Source: Cytophagales bacterium
GTDB taxonomy: Bacteria > Bacteroidota > Bacteroidia > Cytophagales > ES-bin-26
DNA: 9,425 nucleotides
NCBI GenBank assembly: GCA_014379925.1
Contig: JACMKY010000561.1
Coordinates: 1 to 9,425, forward strand
Reading direction: 5' to 3'
Shown here: piece after piece, positions 1 to 6,141 of the stretch
How positions within the stretch are numbered: position 1 is the stretch's first letter
Layout of the letters: each line of letters starts with the position of its first letter
The notes under the pieces: generated by a model
Database searches by the model: none
What the model saw: only the letters and a program-made list of their open reading frames with translations
What the model was told of the DNA's origin: nothing
Program-made: the position numbers and the translations under genes

Positions 1-3000
1 CGATGATCTCAATGTCCGATTCGAGCGGATTGGCCGGGTCGGAGAGGGACAGGTCGCAGGCGTCCTCTTCCGAAAACAGCGAACGGAACACCCCGATGAA
101 GTTCTCCCGGATCTGGTGGAAGGCCGTCAGGAAATTCTCCCTGGCTACCGTGTCAATCTCGGCGATGGTTTGCAGCAGATCGTTCCGGGCACCGAGCAGG
201 TCCTGCTTCTGGGCGTCGATGAAGTCGAACCGCTGCTTGATTTCCTGGTGGGCTTCCATCGCCATCGGGTTGATGGGGCCGTACTCGTCGAGCCGCTTCT
301 TCCATTGCTGCACTTTCTCGCGCAGCTGCCCTTCCGAAAGCGCCGCGGAGTCGGGATCTTCGCCCGGGAGCCCGTCCAGGTCCACGTCAAATTCGACGGA
401 CAGCCTTTCCCGGGTAGCCGTGAGGCCCAGGCGGGTTTCGTTGCGTTTCTCCCGCAAGCTGGCCAGCAACGCGTCGGCCCCCTCGCGCTGGCGCTGCACT
501 TCGCGGAGTTCCTTTTCCAGTTTGTCGATCCCTCCCCGGCCCGCGTAGTACGCCCGTTCGGCTTCGTTGAGGCCCTGCTCGATGCCGGCCTGCTCGGCGT
601 ACATCGCCGCCAGTTGGTCGTCGTTGATTTCGGAAGTGAGCATCAGGTCCAGTACATCGGACTCCGTCTTCTGCAGTTCCTGGGCGTTGCGCTGCGCGCG
701 CTGTTCCCCTTCTTCCCGCGTACGCTGCCGGAAGCGGGTTTCCTGCTCGAGGCTGTTCACGCGGTTCTGCTGTTGGTAAAAGGCCGCGTTCGCCTGGTGG
801 TAGGCGGTAGACTGGTGGCCCGTGCGTTCGTTTTGCGCCACCAGTTCGCCGTTCAGCTGGCGGAGGCGGTTTTCCAGGCTTTCCACCGCCGCCCGCCTTT
901 GCGTGACCAAGGGTTGTTCCCGCTCGATTTCTGCCCGCAGGCGTTGCAGGTCGTCCAGCATCTCCTCGCGGCGGGAACCCTGGTTGTCCAGCAACCGGAC
1001 AAACTGTTCCCGTTGGGTTTTCACCCGCACGTGTTCCTGCCCAAGCCCGTTCACTTCCCGCTCGAGTGCCTGGAGGCGGGCGTTGAGTTGGGCGAGTTGG
1101 GCGGCTGCCCGGGTCTTGCGCTCCTGCGCCGCTTCCAGACCAGCGCGGACCCGTTGCGTTTGGCCGGTCAGGTGTTGAACGGCTTCCGCCAGCTTTTCCA
1201 GGTTCTGCGCCTGCCCGATGCGCTTGCCCGGCAACGCGCCCGCCGAGCCGCCCGACACGCCGTACGGATGCCAGACGATCCGTCCGTCGCGGGTGACCGT
1301 GCCGCCCGGATCCGGACGGTGACCCACCCCCGCCGCCGGGTCATCGGCGATGAACACTTCCCGCAGGAGGTGCCTTACCAACGGCTGGTAGCGCGCCTCG
1401 CAATCCACCACGTCCAGCATCCGTACCAACCCCGCTCCGGTGGGATCAACCCCGCCCACCCGGACGGGGCCGGGCGCTCCCGTCAGCCGGGGTAGTTGGT
1501 CCAGCACGAAAAAACTTGCCCGGCCCTGATCAGCCTCGTCCAGCAGGGCGACGGCCCGCAGGGCCTGCGCTTGGGTCTCCACCACGTAGTGGTTGAGAAA
1601 GGGCTCGAGAAAACGCTCCACCGCCGCCTTGTCCGATTCCCCACAGGTGAGGAGGTCGGAAAGCAGGGGAACCTGCTTCTCCCAGCGGTCGGTCGTTTTC
1701 AGGAACTTAATCGCCTCGGGAAACCCGTCCAGGCTGTCGGCCATCGCCTTGGTGAGCCGGTACTCGTTCCGGCGGGCATCCAGCCCGCGGGAGGTGCGGG
1801 CCAGTTGGTCGCGGAGGTCGTCGGCTTCGGCTTCCAGTGCCCGCAAAGCCTCCTGCCCGGCCTCTTTTTGTCCGCGCAGTTGGGTGAGTGCCCGGTCCTG
1901 GGTTTCCAGTGCCTCCGCTACTTCCCGCCGCTGCTGATCCAATGCCCCGAGGGTGGCCGTCTGTTCAGTGGTATCGGAAGCCGTTTTTTCCAGTTCAATG
2001 CGCAACGAAGATAGTTGCAGTTGCTTGATTTCAAGCGATTTGGTTGCCTGATGGGCGGCTTCCTGTTGCTGGCGGTAGGCCTGGTTGGCGGCGTTCAGTT
2101 CCCGTTGGAGTTCCTGGCCAAGGTGTTGATGGTGTTCGTAGGTACGTTGCGCGTCCAACCATTCGGCCCGCGTCTGGGCCAAACGTTGCCCGGCCCGTTC
2201 CCCTTCTTCCCGCAGCCCGTCCAGGGCCGCGGCCGTCTGCTGGTTGGTTTCTCCATCCTCGGCCAGTTGTTGGCGCAGGGCGTTGCCCCGGTCGTTGAGA
2301 AATTGCCGGCGTTCGTTTTTTAATTTCCGTTCGCTTTCGTACTGCCGGATGCGGGCCACGTGTTCGTTGAGGGTTCGCTGGCGCCCGGCCAGCAGGCGTT
2401 CCTGGTGGATGAGCGCCGCTTTTTCTTTTTCCAGGTCGGCTTCTTTGGTGGCCAATTGGGCGTTGAGACCCGTTTTCCGGTCGGTTTCGGCCGCCATCTG
2501 CTGGTCCAAGGTAAGGAGCGACTCGCTTTGCTGGCGCACCGTTTTTCTGGCCAACGCCACGCTTCCCTGCTTGTATTCCCCCTTCAACTGGTAGTAGTGC
2601 TGCGCCTGCCGGGCCTGTTTTTCCAGCACTTTCGCGTTTTTGCCAATCTCAAAGAGCAAGTCTTCGACGCGCTCCAGGTCCTGGTTGGTGTCTTCCATCT
2701 TGCGGAGCGTCTCCTTTTTCCGGAGCTTGAACTTGGCGACCCCGGCGGCCTCCTCAAACAAACCCCGCCGGGCGTTGTCCTTGTCATTGAGGAGGTCGTC
2801 CACCATTTTCAGTTCAATGATCGCGTAGCTGTCGGGGCCGATGCCGGTGTCGAGAAAGAGGTTGGTGATGTCCTTGAGGCGGCAGCTGATTCCGTTGAGC
2901 AGGTATTCTCCCTCGCCCGTGCGGTAGTATTTGCGGGTGATGGTGACCTGGGAATATTCGGTAGGAATGAGGTTGCGGGTGTTGTTGAACGTCAGCGATG

Positions 3001-3238
3001 CCTCGGCCATTTGCAGGGCTTTGCGGTTCTTGGTGCCGTTGAAGATAACGTTCTCCATCTTGTCGGAGCGCAGGGCGCGGGTTTTCTGCTCGCCCAACAC
3101 CCAGCGAATGGCATCGACCACGTTGGACTTGCCGCACCCGTTCGGACCCACGATGCCCGTAACGCCCTGGTCGAAGTGAATGGTAATTTTATCCCCGAAA
3201 CTTTTAAATCCTTTTACTTCTAACTTGCTGAGTTGCAT
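1..3238 (-). CDS. smc: Chromosome partition protein SMC (C-terminus cut by the left edge)
   Basis: ATPase of the bacterial condensin complex, which organises and segregates the nucleoid with ScpA and ScpB. The frame opens at ATG 3238 and stays open for 1079 codons to the window edge. The N-terminal ABC half has Walker A GPNGCGKSN at residues 31-39, followed by VDAIRWVLGEQ (41-51) and LRSDKMENVIFNGTKNRK (56-73). A first coiled coil, rich in Glu, Gln, Arg and Lys, spans about 170-500. The hinge, about 500-670, begins near VPLLSDLLTC, includes NHYVVET and ends with the glycine-rich VSGGSAGALPGKRIG. A second coiled coil follows, then GPINPMAMEA and the C-terminal head entry NFIGVFRSLF and NPLESDIEII. 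Full-length SMC is about 1180 residues, so the LSGGE signature, Walker B and D-loop lie outside the window. The gene is divergent from the beta-barrel gene. No Shine-Dalgarno precedes the ATG, as is usual in Bacteroidota. No frameshift was seen. Confidence 0.97.
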   Translation of the reverse strand, partial: MQLSKLEVKGFKSFGDKITIHFDQGVTGIVGPNGCGKSNVVDAIRWVLGEQKTRALRSDKMENVIFNGTKNRKALQMAEASLTFNNTRNLIPTEYSQVTITRKYYRTGEGEYLLNGISCRLKDITNLFLDTGIGPDSYAIIELKMVDDLLNDKDNARRGLFEEAAGVAKFKLRKKETLRKMEDTNQDLERVEDLLFEIGKNAKVLEKQARQAQHYYQLKGEYKQGSVALARKTVRQQSESLLTLDQQMAAETDRKTGLNAQLATKEADLEKEKAALIHQERLLAGRQRTLNEHVARIRQYESERKLKNERRQFLNDRGNALRQQLAEDGETNQQTAAALDGLREEGERAGQRLAQTRAEWLDAQRTYEHHQHLGQELQRELNAANQAYRQQQEAAHQATKSLEIKQLQLSSLRIELEKTASDTTEQTATLGALDQQRREVAEALETQDRALTQLRGQKEAGQEALRALEAEADDLRDQLARTSRGLDARRNEYRLTKAMADSLDGFPEAIKFLKTTDRWEKQVPLLSDLLTCGESDKAAVERFLEPFLNHYVVETQAQALRAVALLDEADQGRASFFVLDQLPRLTGAPGPVRVGGVDPTGAGLVRMLDVVDCEARYQPLVRHLLREVFIADDPAAGVGHRPDPGGTVTRDGRIVWHPYGVSGGSAGALPGKRIGQAQNLEKLAEAVQHLTGQTQRVRAGLEAAQERKTRAAAQLAQLNARLQALEREVNGLGQEHVRVKTQREQFVRLLDNQGSRREEMLDDLQRLRAEIEREQPLVTQRRAAVESLENRLRQLNGELVAQNERTGHQSTAYHQANAAFYQQQNRVNSLEQETRFRQRTREEGEQRAQRNAQELQKTESDVLDLMLTSEINDDQLAAMYAEQAGIEQGLNEAERAYYAGRGGIDKLEKELREVQRQREGADALLASLREKRNETRLGLTATRERLSVEFDVDLDGLPGEDPDSAALSEGQLREKVQQWKKRLDEYGPINPMAMEAHQEIKQRFDFIDAQKQDLLGARNDLLQTIAEIDTVARENFLTAFHQIRENFIGVFRSLFSEEDACDLSLSDPANPLESDIEII

Positions 3239-3278
3239 GGGATCGTTGGCAAGAAAAGGCCGGCCGGGACGGCACCCG

Positions 3279-3298
3279 GGCCGTGCGTATCCACGGCC
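3279..3298 (-). other. Inverted repeat (7-bp stem, 6-nt loop) in the smc leader
   Basis: GGCCGTG (3279-3285) and CACGGCC (3292-3298) are perfect complements around a 6-nt loop. The stem lies just downstream of the predicted smc transcription start. A second hairpin, ACGGC (3269-3273) with GCCGT (3280-3284), uses the same bases, so only one can form at a time. No T-run follows directly, so this does not look like a plain intrinsic terminator. A regulatory role is speculative. Confidence 0.4.
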
Positions 3299-3309
3299 TG
3301 GCAAACCCG

Positions 3310-3317
3310 CAAATCTA
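3310..3317 (-). promoter_or_regulatory. Candidate -7 promoter element for smc (TAGATTTG)
   Basis: On the minus strand this reads TAGATTTG, an exact match to the Bacteroidota primary-sigma -7 consensus TAnnTTTG. It would start transcription near 3303 and leave a leader of about 65 nt before the smc ATG. A clear -33 TTG/TTTG is missing; the best candidate is a TTTC about 20 bp upstream. The match and its position are seen directly; promoter activity is inferred. Confidence 0.45.
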
Positions 3318-3440
3318 GGCTAATCGGGGCACACTTACCGAAAATAACGCGGCGGCGGGTGGCGGCAACCACCCAAAACGCGAAAGCCCGGATTCGGCTG
3401 GCACACTTTGTGCATTCTTTGCGTACTTTGCAACCCGAGC

Positions 3441-3493
3441 AGTCGTAAGTCGTGGCATTGTTGCAGGGGAACGACGCAAGTCGCAAGTCGCAG
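3441..3493. repeat. Short heptamer direct repeats
   Basis: AGTCGTA is followed directly by AGTCGT at 3441-3453. About 20 bp further on, GCAAGTC occurs twice head-to-tail at 3476-3489 and runs into a partial third copy, GCAG. Both are variants of a 7-bp unit of the form AGTCGYA. Function is unknown; replication slippage is the simplest origin. Confidence 0.5.
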
Positions 3494-3616
3494 TAGTGCA
3501 AAGAACTGCCAATCAACCAGTCAAGTAAGCAAGGCGTATGGGTTGTTTCCAGTGGGCCGCACTCCGCTTCCCGCAACGCTGGGCGGCACATTGCCTACGT
3601 GCTTAACGTCAGCCTC

Positions 3617-4261
3617 ATGATGAAGAAATCCCCGTGGATGCTCGGTTTATTGATTCTACTGGTGGGTTTGTCGCCCGCCCTGGCGCAGAAGACGACGCGC
3701 CAGCCCCCTGGCCGGTCCTCCCGTGAGCCCCGGAAAATCGTAACGGGTCCGCAAAATCTCCTTAAGATCAATCCACTGAGCATCTTCACCCTCACGGGTT
3801 CGGTAGCCTACGAACGCGTGATCAACGACCGGATGAGTGCGCAACTGGGTTTCTTCTACACGCCGCCCACCGTCAAGCTCTTCGATACCCGGTTCAACGG
3901 GTTCGGTTTCACGCCGGAATTCCGGTATTACCCGCTGGAGTCAGTCGCCGCTCCCAGGGGTTTCTACGTGGCGCCCTACCTGCGTTACCAACGCTTCCGA
4001 CTCACGTACGACGACCCGGACAACGACCAGTACGACGGCAGCGGCGTGTTCAGCGCCTTCGGCGGGGGCGTGCTGGTGGGCGGACAGTGGACGTTTGGTG
4101 ACCGGATTTCCGTGGATGCCTTCCTCGGACCAGCCCTCAACGGCTTCAATTTCAAGGCCGACGTTGCCCAACTGGACAACCAACTGGAAGACCGGATCAA
4201 ACTGCCCATCCCGGGTGCCGTCAGCCCGCGCTTCGGCCTGACCGTGGGAGTGGCGTTTTGA
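3617..4261 (+). CDS. Outer-membrane beta-barrel protein, DUF3575-like
   Basis: Secreted 214-residue protein of unknown specific role. A signal peptide is clear: basic MMKK, hydrophobic core to about residue 18, and a cleavage site after ALA (21-23), leaving Gln24 as the mature N-terminus. There is no lipobox Cys. After a basic, proline-rich linker (25-45) the rest alternates polar and hydrophobic residues with many aromatics, including TGSVAYERV (60-68), PEFRYYPLES (100-109) and GFYVAPYLRYQRF (115-127). It ends VGVAF, and a C-terminal Phe is the usual barrel-assembly signal. This pattern matches small Bacteroidota beta-barrels of the DUF3575 type. I chose ATG 3617 (or the adjacent ATG 3620) rather than an in-frame GTG at 3599, because it puts the lysines directly before the hydrophobic core. 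The family call rests on pattern, not on a search. Confidence 0.85.
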   Translation: MMKKSPWMLGLLILLVGLSPALAQKTTRQPPGRSSREPRKIVTGPQNLLKINPLSIFTLTGSVAYERVINDRMSAQLGFFYTPPTVKLFDTRFNGFGFTPEFRYYPLESVAAPRGFYVAPYLRYQRFRLTYDDPDNDQYDGSGVFSAFGGGVLVGGQWTFGDRISVDAFLGPALNGFNFKADVAQLDNQLEDRIKLPIPGAVSPRFGLTVGVAF

Positions 4262-4414
4262 TGAACTATTTTCTTAAATACCCTGCCTCAAAGCGGATTA
4301 CCAAAGATTTTTTCCAAACTTGGGCAAGTCGGTTTGCAAATACACCGTTTACCATTCTAAAAGACACCCAATCGCGTTTCCTGTTCATTGATAATGAATA
4401 ATTGATAATTGACG
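4262..4414. other. AT-rich intergenic region before the DinB-like gene
   Basis: This 153-bp spacer is clearly more AT-rich than the genes on either side. It ends in a heptamer repeat that abuts the next start codon. A 46-codon open frame (ATG at 4261, overlapping the preceding TGA, to TAA at 4399-4401) covers almost all of it. Its composition is Phe-, Lys- and Asn-rich, unlike the neighbouring genes, and it is probably fortuitous. No exact TAnnTTTG element was found on the plus strand. Confidence 0.5.
4387..4414. repeat. AT-rich heptamer array ending at the DinB-like start codon
   Basis: Four consecutive 7-bp units read ATTGATA, ATGAATA, ATTGATA and ATTGACG, and the next base is the A of the ATG at 4415. 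The 9-mer ATTGATAAT is repeated exactly at 4387-4395 and 4401-4409. It sits where a ribosome-binding region would be, so copy number could affect translation; this is inference. Confidence 0.55.
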
Positions 4415-4939
4415 ATGGACAGAAAGCTGGAAAACACCTTCCGGAAATTGGAAGAAGCCCGGATGCGGATGCTGGACGTGGTCGAGCGTCACAGCGAAGA
4501 ACGACGCACCCGCAAGCCGTCGGCGGCCGAATGGTCGATGGTGCAGGTACTGACCCACTTGATGACCACCGAGCAAAGCATCTTGTCCTACCTGCGCCAC
4601 AAGGCGACGAAGGGAGACCTGAAGCGGGCGGGATTCCGGTCCCTGGTGAGCGCGCTGGCCGTGTCGCTGGCGTTGCGTTACCGCAAGAAAATCAAACGGC
4701 CCCCCGGCGTGGCCGATCCGACGGATGCGCTGACTTACCAACAGGTGAAGCAGCACTGGGAAGAGGGGCGCGCTCAATTGAGTCAGTTCCTGGATGCCTT
4801 TCCCAACGAATGGATGGACAAGGAAATCTTCCGGCACCCCCTGGCCGGCATGATGAACATCCACCAGGCGGTGAATTTCATGCGCGAACACGTGCAACAC
4901 CACCGGGCACAGATCCAGCGGCTGGCAGCGGCGGGATGA
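4415..4939 (+). CDS. DinB/YfiT-like four-helix metalloprotein
   Basis: Predicted cytoplasmic all-helical protein of 174 residues. DinB-superfamily proteins are four-helix bundles that bind a divalent metal through three histidines; many act as thiol-dependent transferases, but most are uncharacterised. Candidate ligands here are His48 in VLTHLMTTEQ (45-54) and the pair His159/His163 in MREHVQHHRAQI (156-167), spaced as in the family. The region AAEWSMVQVLTHL (38-49) also fits the typical Trp-containing first helix motif. Residues 65-100 form a basic insertion (KRAGFRSL, YRKKIKRPPG) that might sit over the active site. I chose ATG 4415 over an in-frame TTG at 4409, which lies inside the AT-rich repeat. 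The gene is likely monocistronic, with 256 bp before surE. The substrate cannot be inferred. Confidence 0.8.
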   Translation: MDRKLENTFRKLEEARMRMLDVVERHSEERRTRKPSAAEWSMVQVLTHLMTTEQSILSYLRHKATKGDLKRAGFRSLVSALAVSLALRYRKKIKRPPGVADPTDALTYQQVKQHWEEGRAQLSQFLDAFPNEWMDKEIFRHPLAGMMNIHQAVNFMREHVQHHRAQIQRLAAAG

Positions 4940-4995
4940 CCATCCATCGGCAACGCGACGTTCGTTGGGAACCGCCGCTTTCCACCGGAAACCCT

Positions 4996-5003
4996 TACCT
5001 TTG
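4996..5003 (+). promoter_or_regulatory. Candidate -7 promoter element for surE (TACCTTTG)
   Basis: TACCTTTG is an exact match to the Bacteroidota TAnnTTTG element and reads toward surE. It would give a long leader of about 185 nt. The nearest upstream TTG (4965-4967) is 28 bp away, longer than the usual 17-23 bp, so the -33 element is weak or absent. The rest of the 256-bp spacer (4940-5195) shows only a small TCACC/GGTGA hairpin at 5114-5132 and no gene. Confidence 0.35.
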
Positions 5004-5195
5004 TCCCCTGGATATCCACTGGTTCCCTTTACCAACCGAATGGGTTGAGAGGCAAAAGAGAGCAAAAAACTGGTAACTATCGGACGGCCTCGCTGTTGGG
5101 TACCCGAATCAAATCACCGGGATCCTTGGTGAGCAATCCGTCCTTCACGTTGTTATTCGTCCATTCCCTCGTTTGCCGGGGGGACCTATCTCCGC

Positions 5196-5984
5196 ATGGC
5201 TAAGAAAAAACCCCTGATTCTGGTTTCGAACGACGACGGCATCACGTCGCGGGGCATCCGCACGTTGGTCGAGTTGATGACCCAACTGGGAGAAGTTGTG
5301 GTGGTGGCGCCCAACAGTCCGCAGTCGGGGATGGGCCACGCAATTACCGTTGCCAACACGCTTCGGCTCGACCCTTCCATCGCTTTCGAGGGCGGGCCGG
5401 TTGGCGGCATCACGGCCTACGAATGTTCCGGCACCCCCGCCGACTGCGTGAAACTGGCCAAGCACCACGTGCTGAAGGACCGCAAGCCCGACCTGGTGGT
5501 GAGCGGCATCAACCACGGCAGCAATTCCTCGGTGAGCGTATTGTACTCCGGCACGATGTCGGCGGCCATTGAGGCGGCCATTGAGGGGTTGCCCGCCATC
5601 GGCTTCTCGCTGTGCGACTATTCGCACGAAGCCGACTTTTCGCACACGCACGAATGGGTGAAGAAGATCGCCAATCAGGTACTCCAGCACGGGCTGCCTG
5701 CCGGGGTGGCGCTCAATGTCAACATCCCGGCCAAAGCGGCCGGGGAGATTGAGGGCATCAAGATCTGCCGGCAGGCCAACGCTTCGTGGCAAGAGAAGTT
5801 TGACACGCGGAAAGACCCCTACGGCCGCCGCTACTTCTGGATGACGGGCCGCTTCGTCAACCACGACCAGGGGGAGGATACCGACGAATGGGCCCTGGCG
5901 CACCACCACGTGTCCATCGTACCCTGCGTGTTCGACCTGACGGCCCACCACGCCCTGGCTGCCCTCAACGCCTGGGGACTGTGA
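5196..5984 (+). CDS. surE: 5'/3'-nucleotidase SurE
   Basis: Cytoplasmic metal-dependent phosphatase that removes phosphate from nucleoside 5'- and 3'-monophosphates; in bacteria it is linked to stationary-phase survival and nucleotide salvage. The 262-residue length is normal for the family. All signature elements are present: ILVSNDDGI (8-16) with metal ligands Asp13 and Asp14, APNSPQSGMGHAIT (38-51) with Ser44, YECSGTPADCVKLA (75-88), and VVSGINHGSN (101-110) with Asn106, followed by LYSGTMSAAIEA. The start is an ATG followed by a basic MAKKK, with no Shine-Dalgarno. In several Bacteroidota surE is followed by lpxB; here the next gene is a GH3-family protein, 157 bp away and with its own promoter-like motif, so the two are probably not cotranscribed. 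Residues after about 190 contain an acidic stretch (GEDTDEW) in the variable C-terminal lobe. Confidence 0.96.
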   Translation: MAKKKPLILVSNDDGITSRGIRTLVELMTQLGEVVVVAPNSPQSGMGHAITVANTLRLDPSIAFEGGPVGGITAYECSGTPADCVKLAKHHVLKDRKPDLVVSGINHGSNSSVSVLYSGTMSAAIEAAIEGLPAIGFSLCDYSHEADFSHTHEWVKKIANQVLQHGLPAGVALNVNIPAKAAGEIEGIKICRQANASWQEKFDTRKDPYGRRYFWMTGRFVNHDQGEDTDEWALAHHHVSIVPCVFDLTAHHALAALNAWGL

Positions 5985-6003
5985 GCCCGAAGGAATGAAA
6001 TGA

Positions 6004-6049
6004 TTCGATTCTCTGATTGCCGGTTGCCGATGATCAGCTGCTCGTTGCT
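6004..6049. repeat. Degenerate heptamer repeat downstream of surE
   Basis: The spacer after surE can be read in 7-bp steps: GATTGCC (6015-6021), GGTTGCC (6022-6028), GATGATC, AGCTGCT and CGTTGCT (6043-6049). Only the first two units match closely; the others are degenerate. It resembles the other heptamer arrays in the window in unit length but not in sequence. Confidence 0.35.
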
Positions 6050-6101
6050 TGCCATCAACCACCAACCGAGATCAAGAATGGATTAAGCCAGGGGATTATT
6101 T

Positions 6102-6109
6102 TATTTTTG
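6102..6109 (+). promoter_or_regulatory. Candidate -7 promoter element for the GH3 gene (TATTTTTG)
   Basis: TATTTTTG matches TAnnTTTG exactly within a local AT-rich patch (6091-6120). Transcription would begin near 6116 and leave a leader of about 25 nt before the ATG at 6142, a normal spacing. No clear -33 TTG was found about 20 bp upstream. Confidence 0.5.
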
Positions 6110-6141
6110 CTATAATTCATCACGAACCGGGTTGATTGCAG

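Larger units (their letters stand above)
3239..3616. other. Divergent intergenic region between smc and the beta-barrel gene
   Basis: This 378-bp stretch holds no convincing gene. The short open frames here on both strands have no protein-like composition or recognisable motif. It contains the smc promoter candidate and leader hairpins on the left and two heptamer direct repeats near 3441-3493. A weaker promoter-like string, TACTTTG at 3424-3430, reads toward the beta-barrel gene but is one base short of the consensus and would give a leader of about 180 nt. Confidence 0.6.

Noticed and set aside
116..3223. Long plus-strand open frames (116-1495, 1496-2014, 2015-2323, 2360-3223) that look like a run of genes
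   Set aside because: They lie codon-in-register opposite smc, have a Phe-, Val- and Leu-rich composition with no family motif, and arise because GC-rich smc codons rarely give stops on the other strand.
3424..3430. TACTTTG as the promoter of the beta-barrel gene
   Set aside because: It is one base short of TAnnTTTG, the nearest TTTG is only 13 bp upstream, and it would leave a leader of about 180 nt.
4385..5076. Open frames on both strands (4385-5065 minus, 4402-5076 plus) over the DinB-like gene
   Set aside because: The DinB-like frame has the metal-binding His pattern and coherent helices; the other two lack protein-like composition and extend into the spacer.
5145..6065. Minus-strand 306-codon open frame opposite surE
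   Set aside because: SurE on the plus strand has every family motif; the antisense product has none and is a GC-driven shadow.
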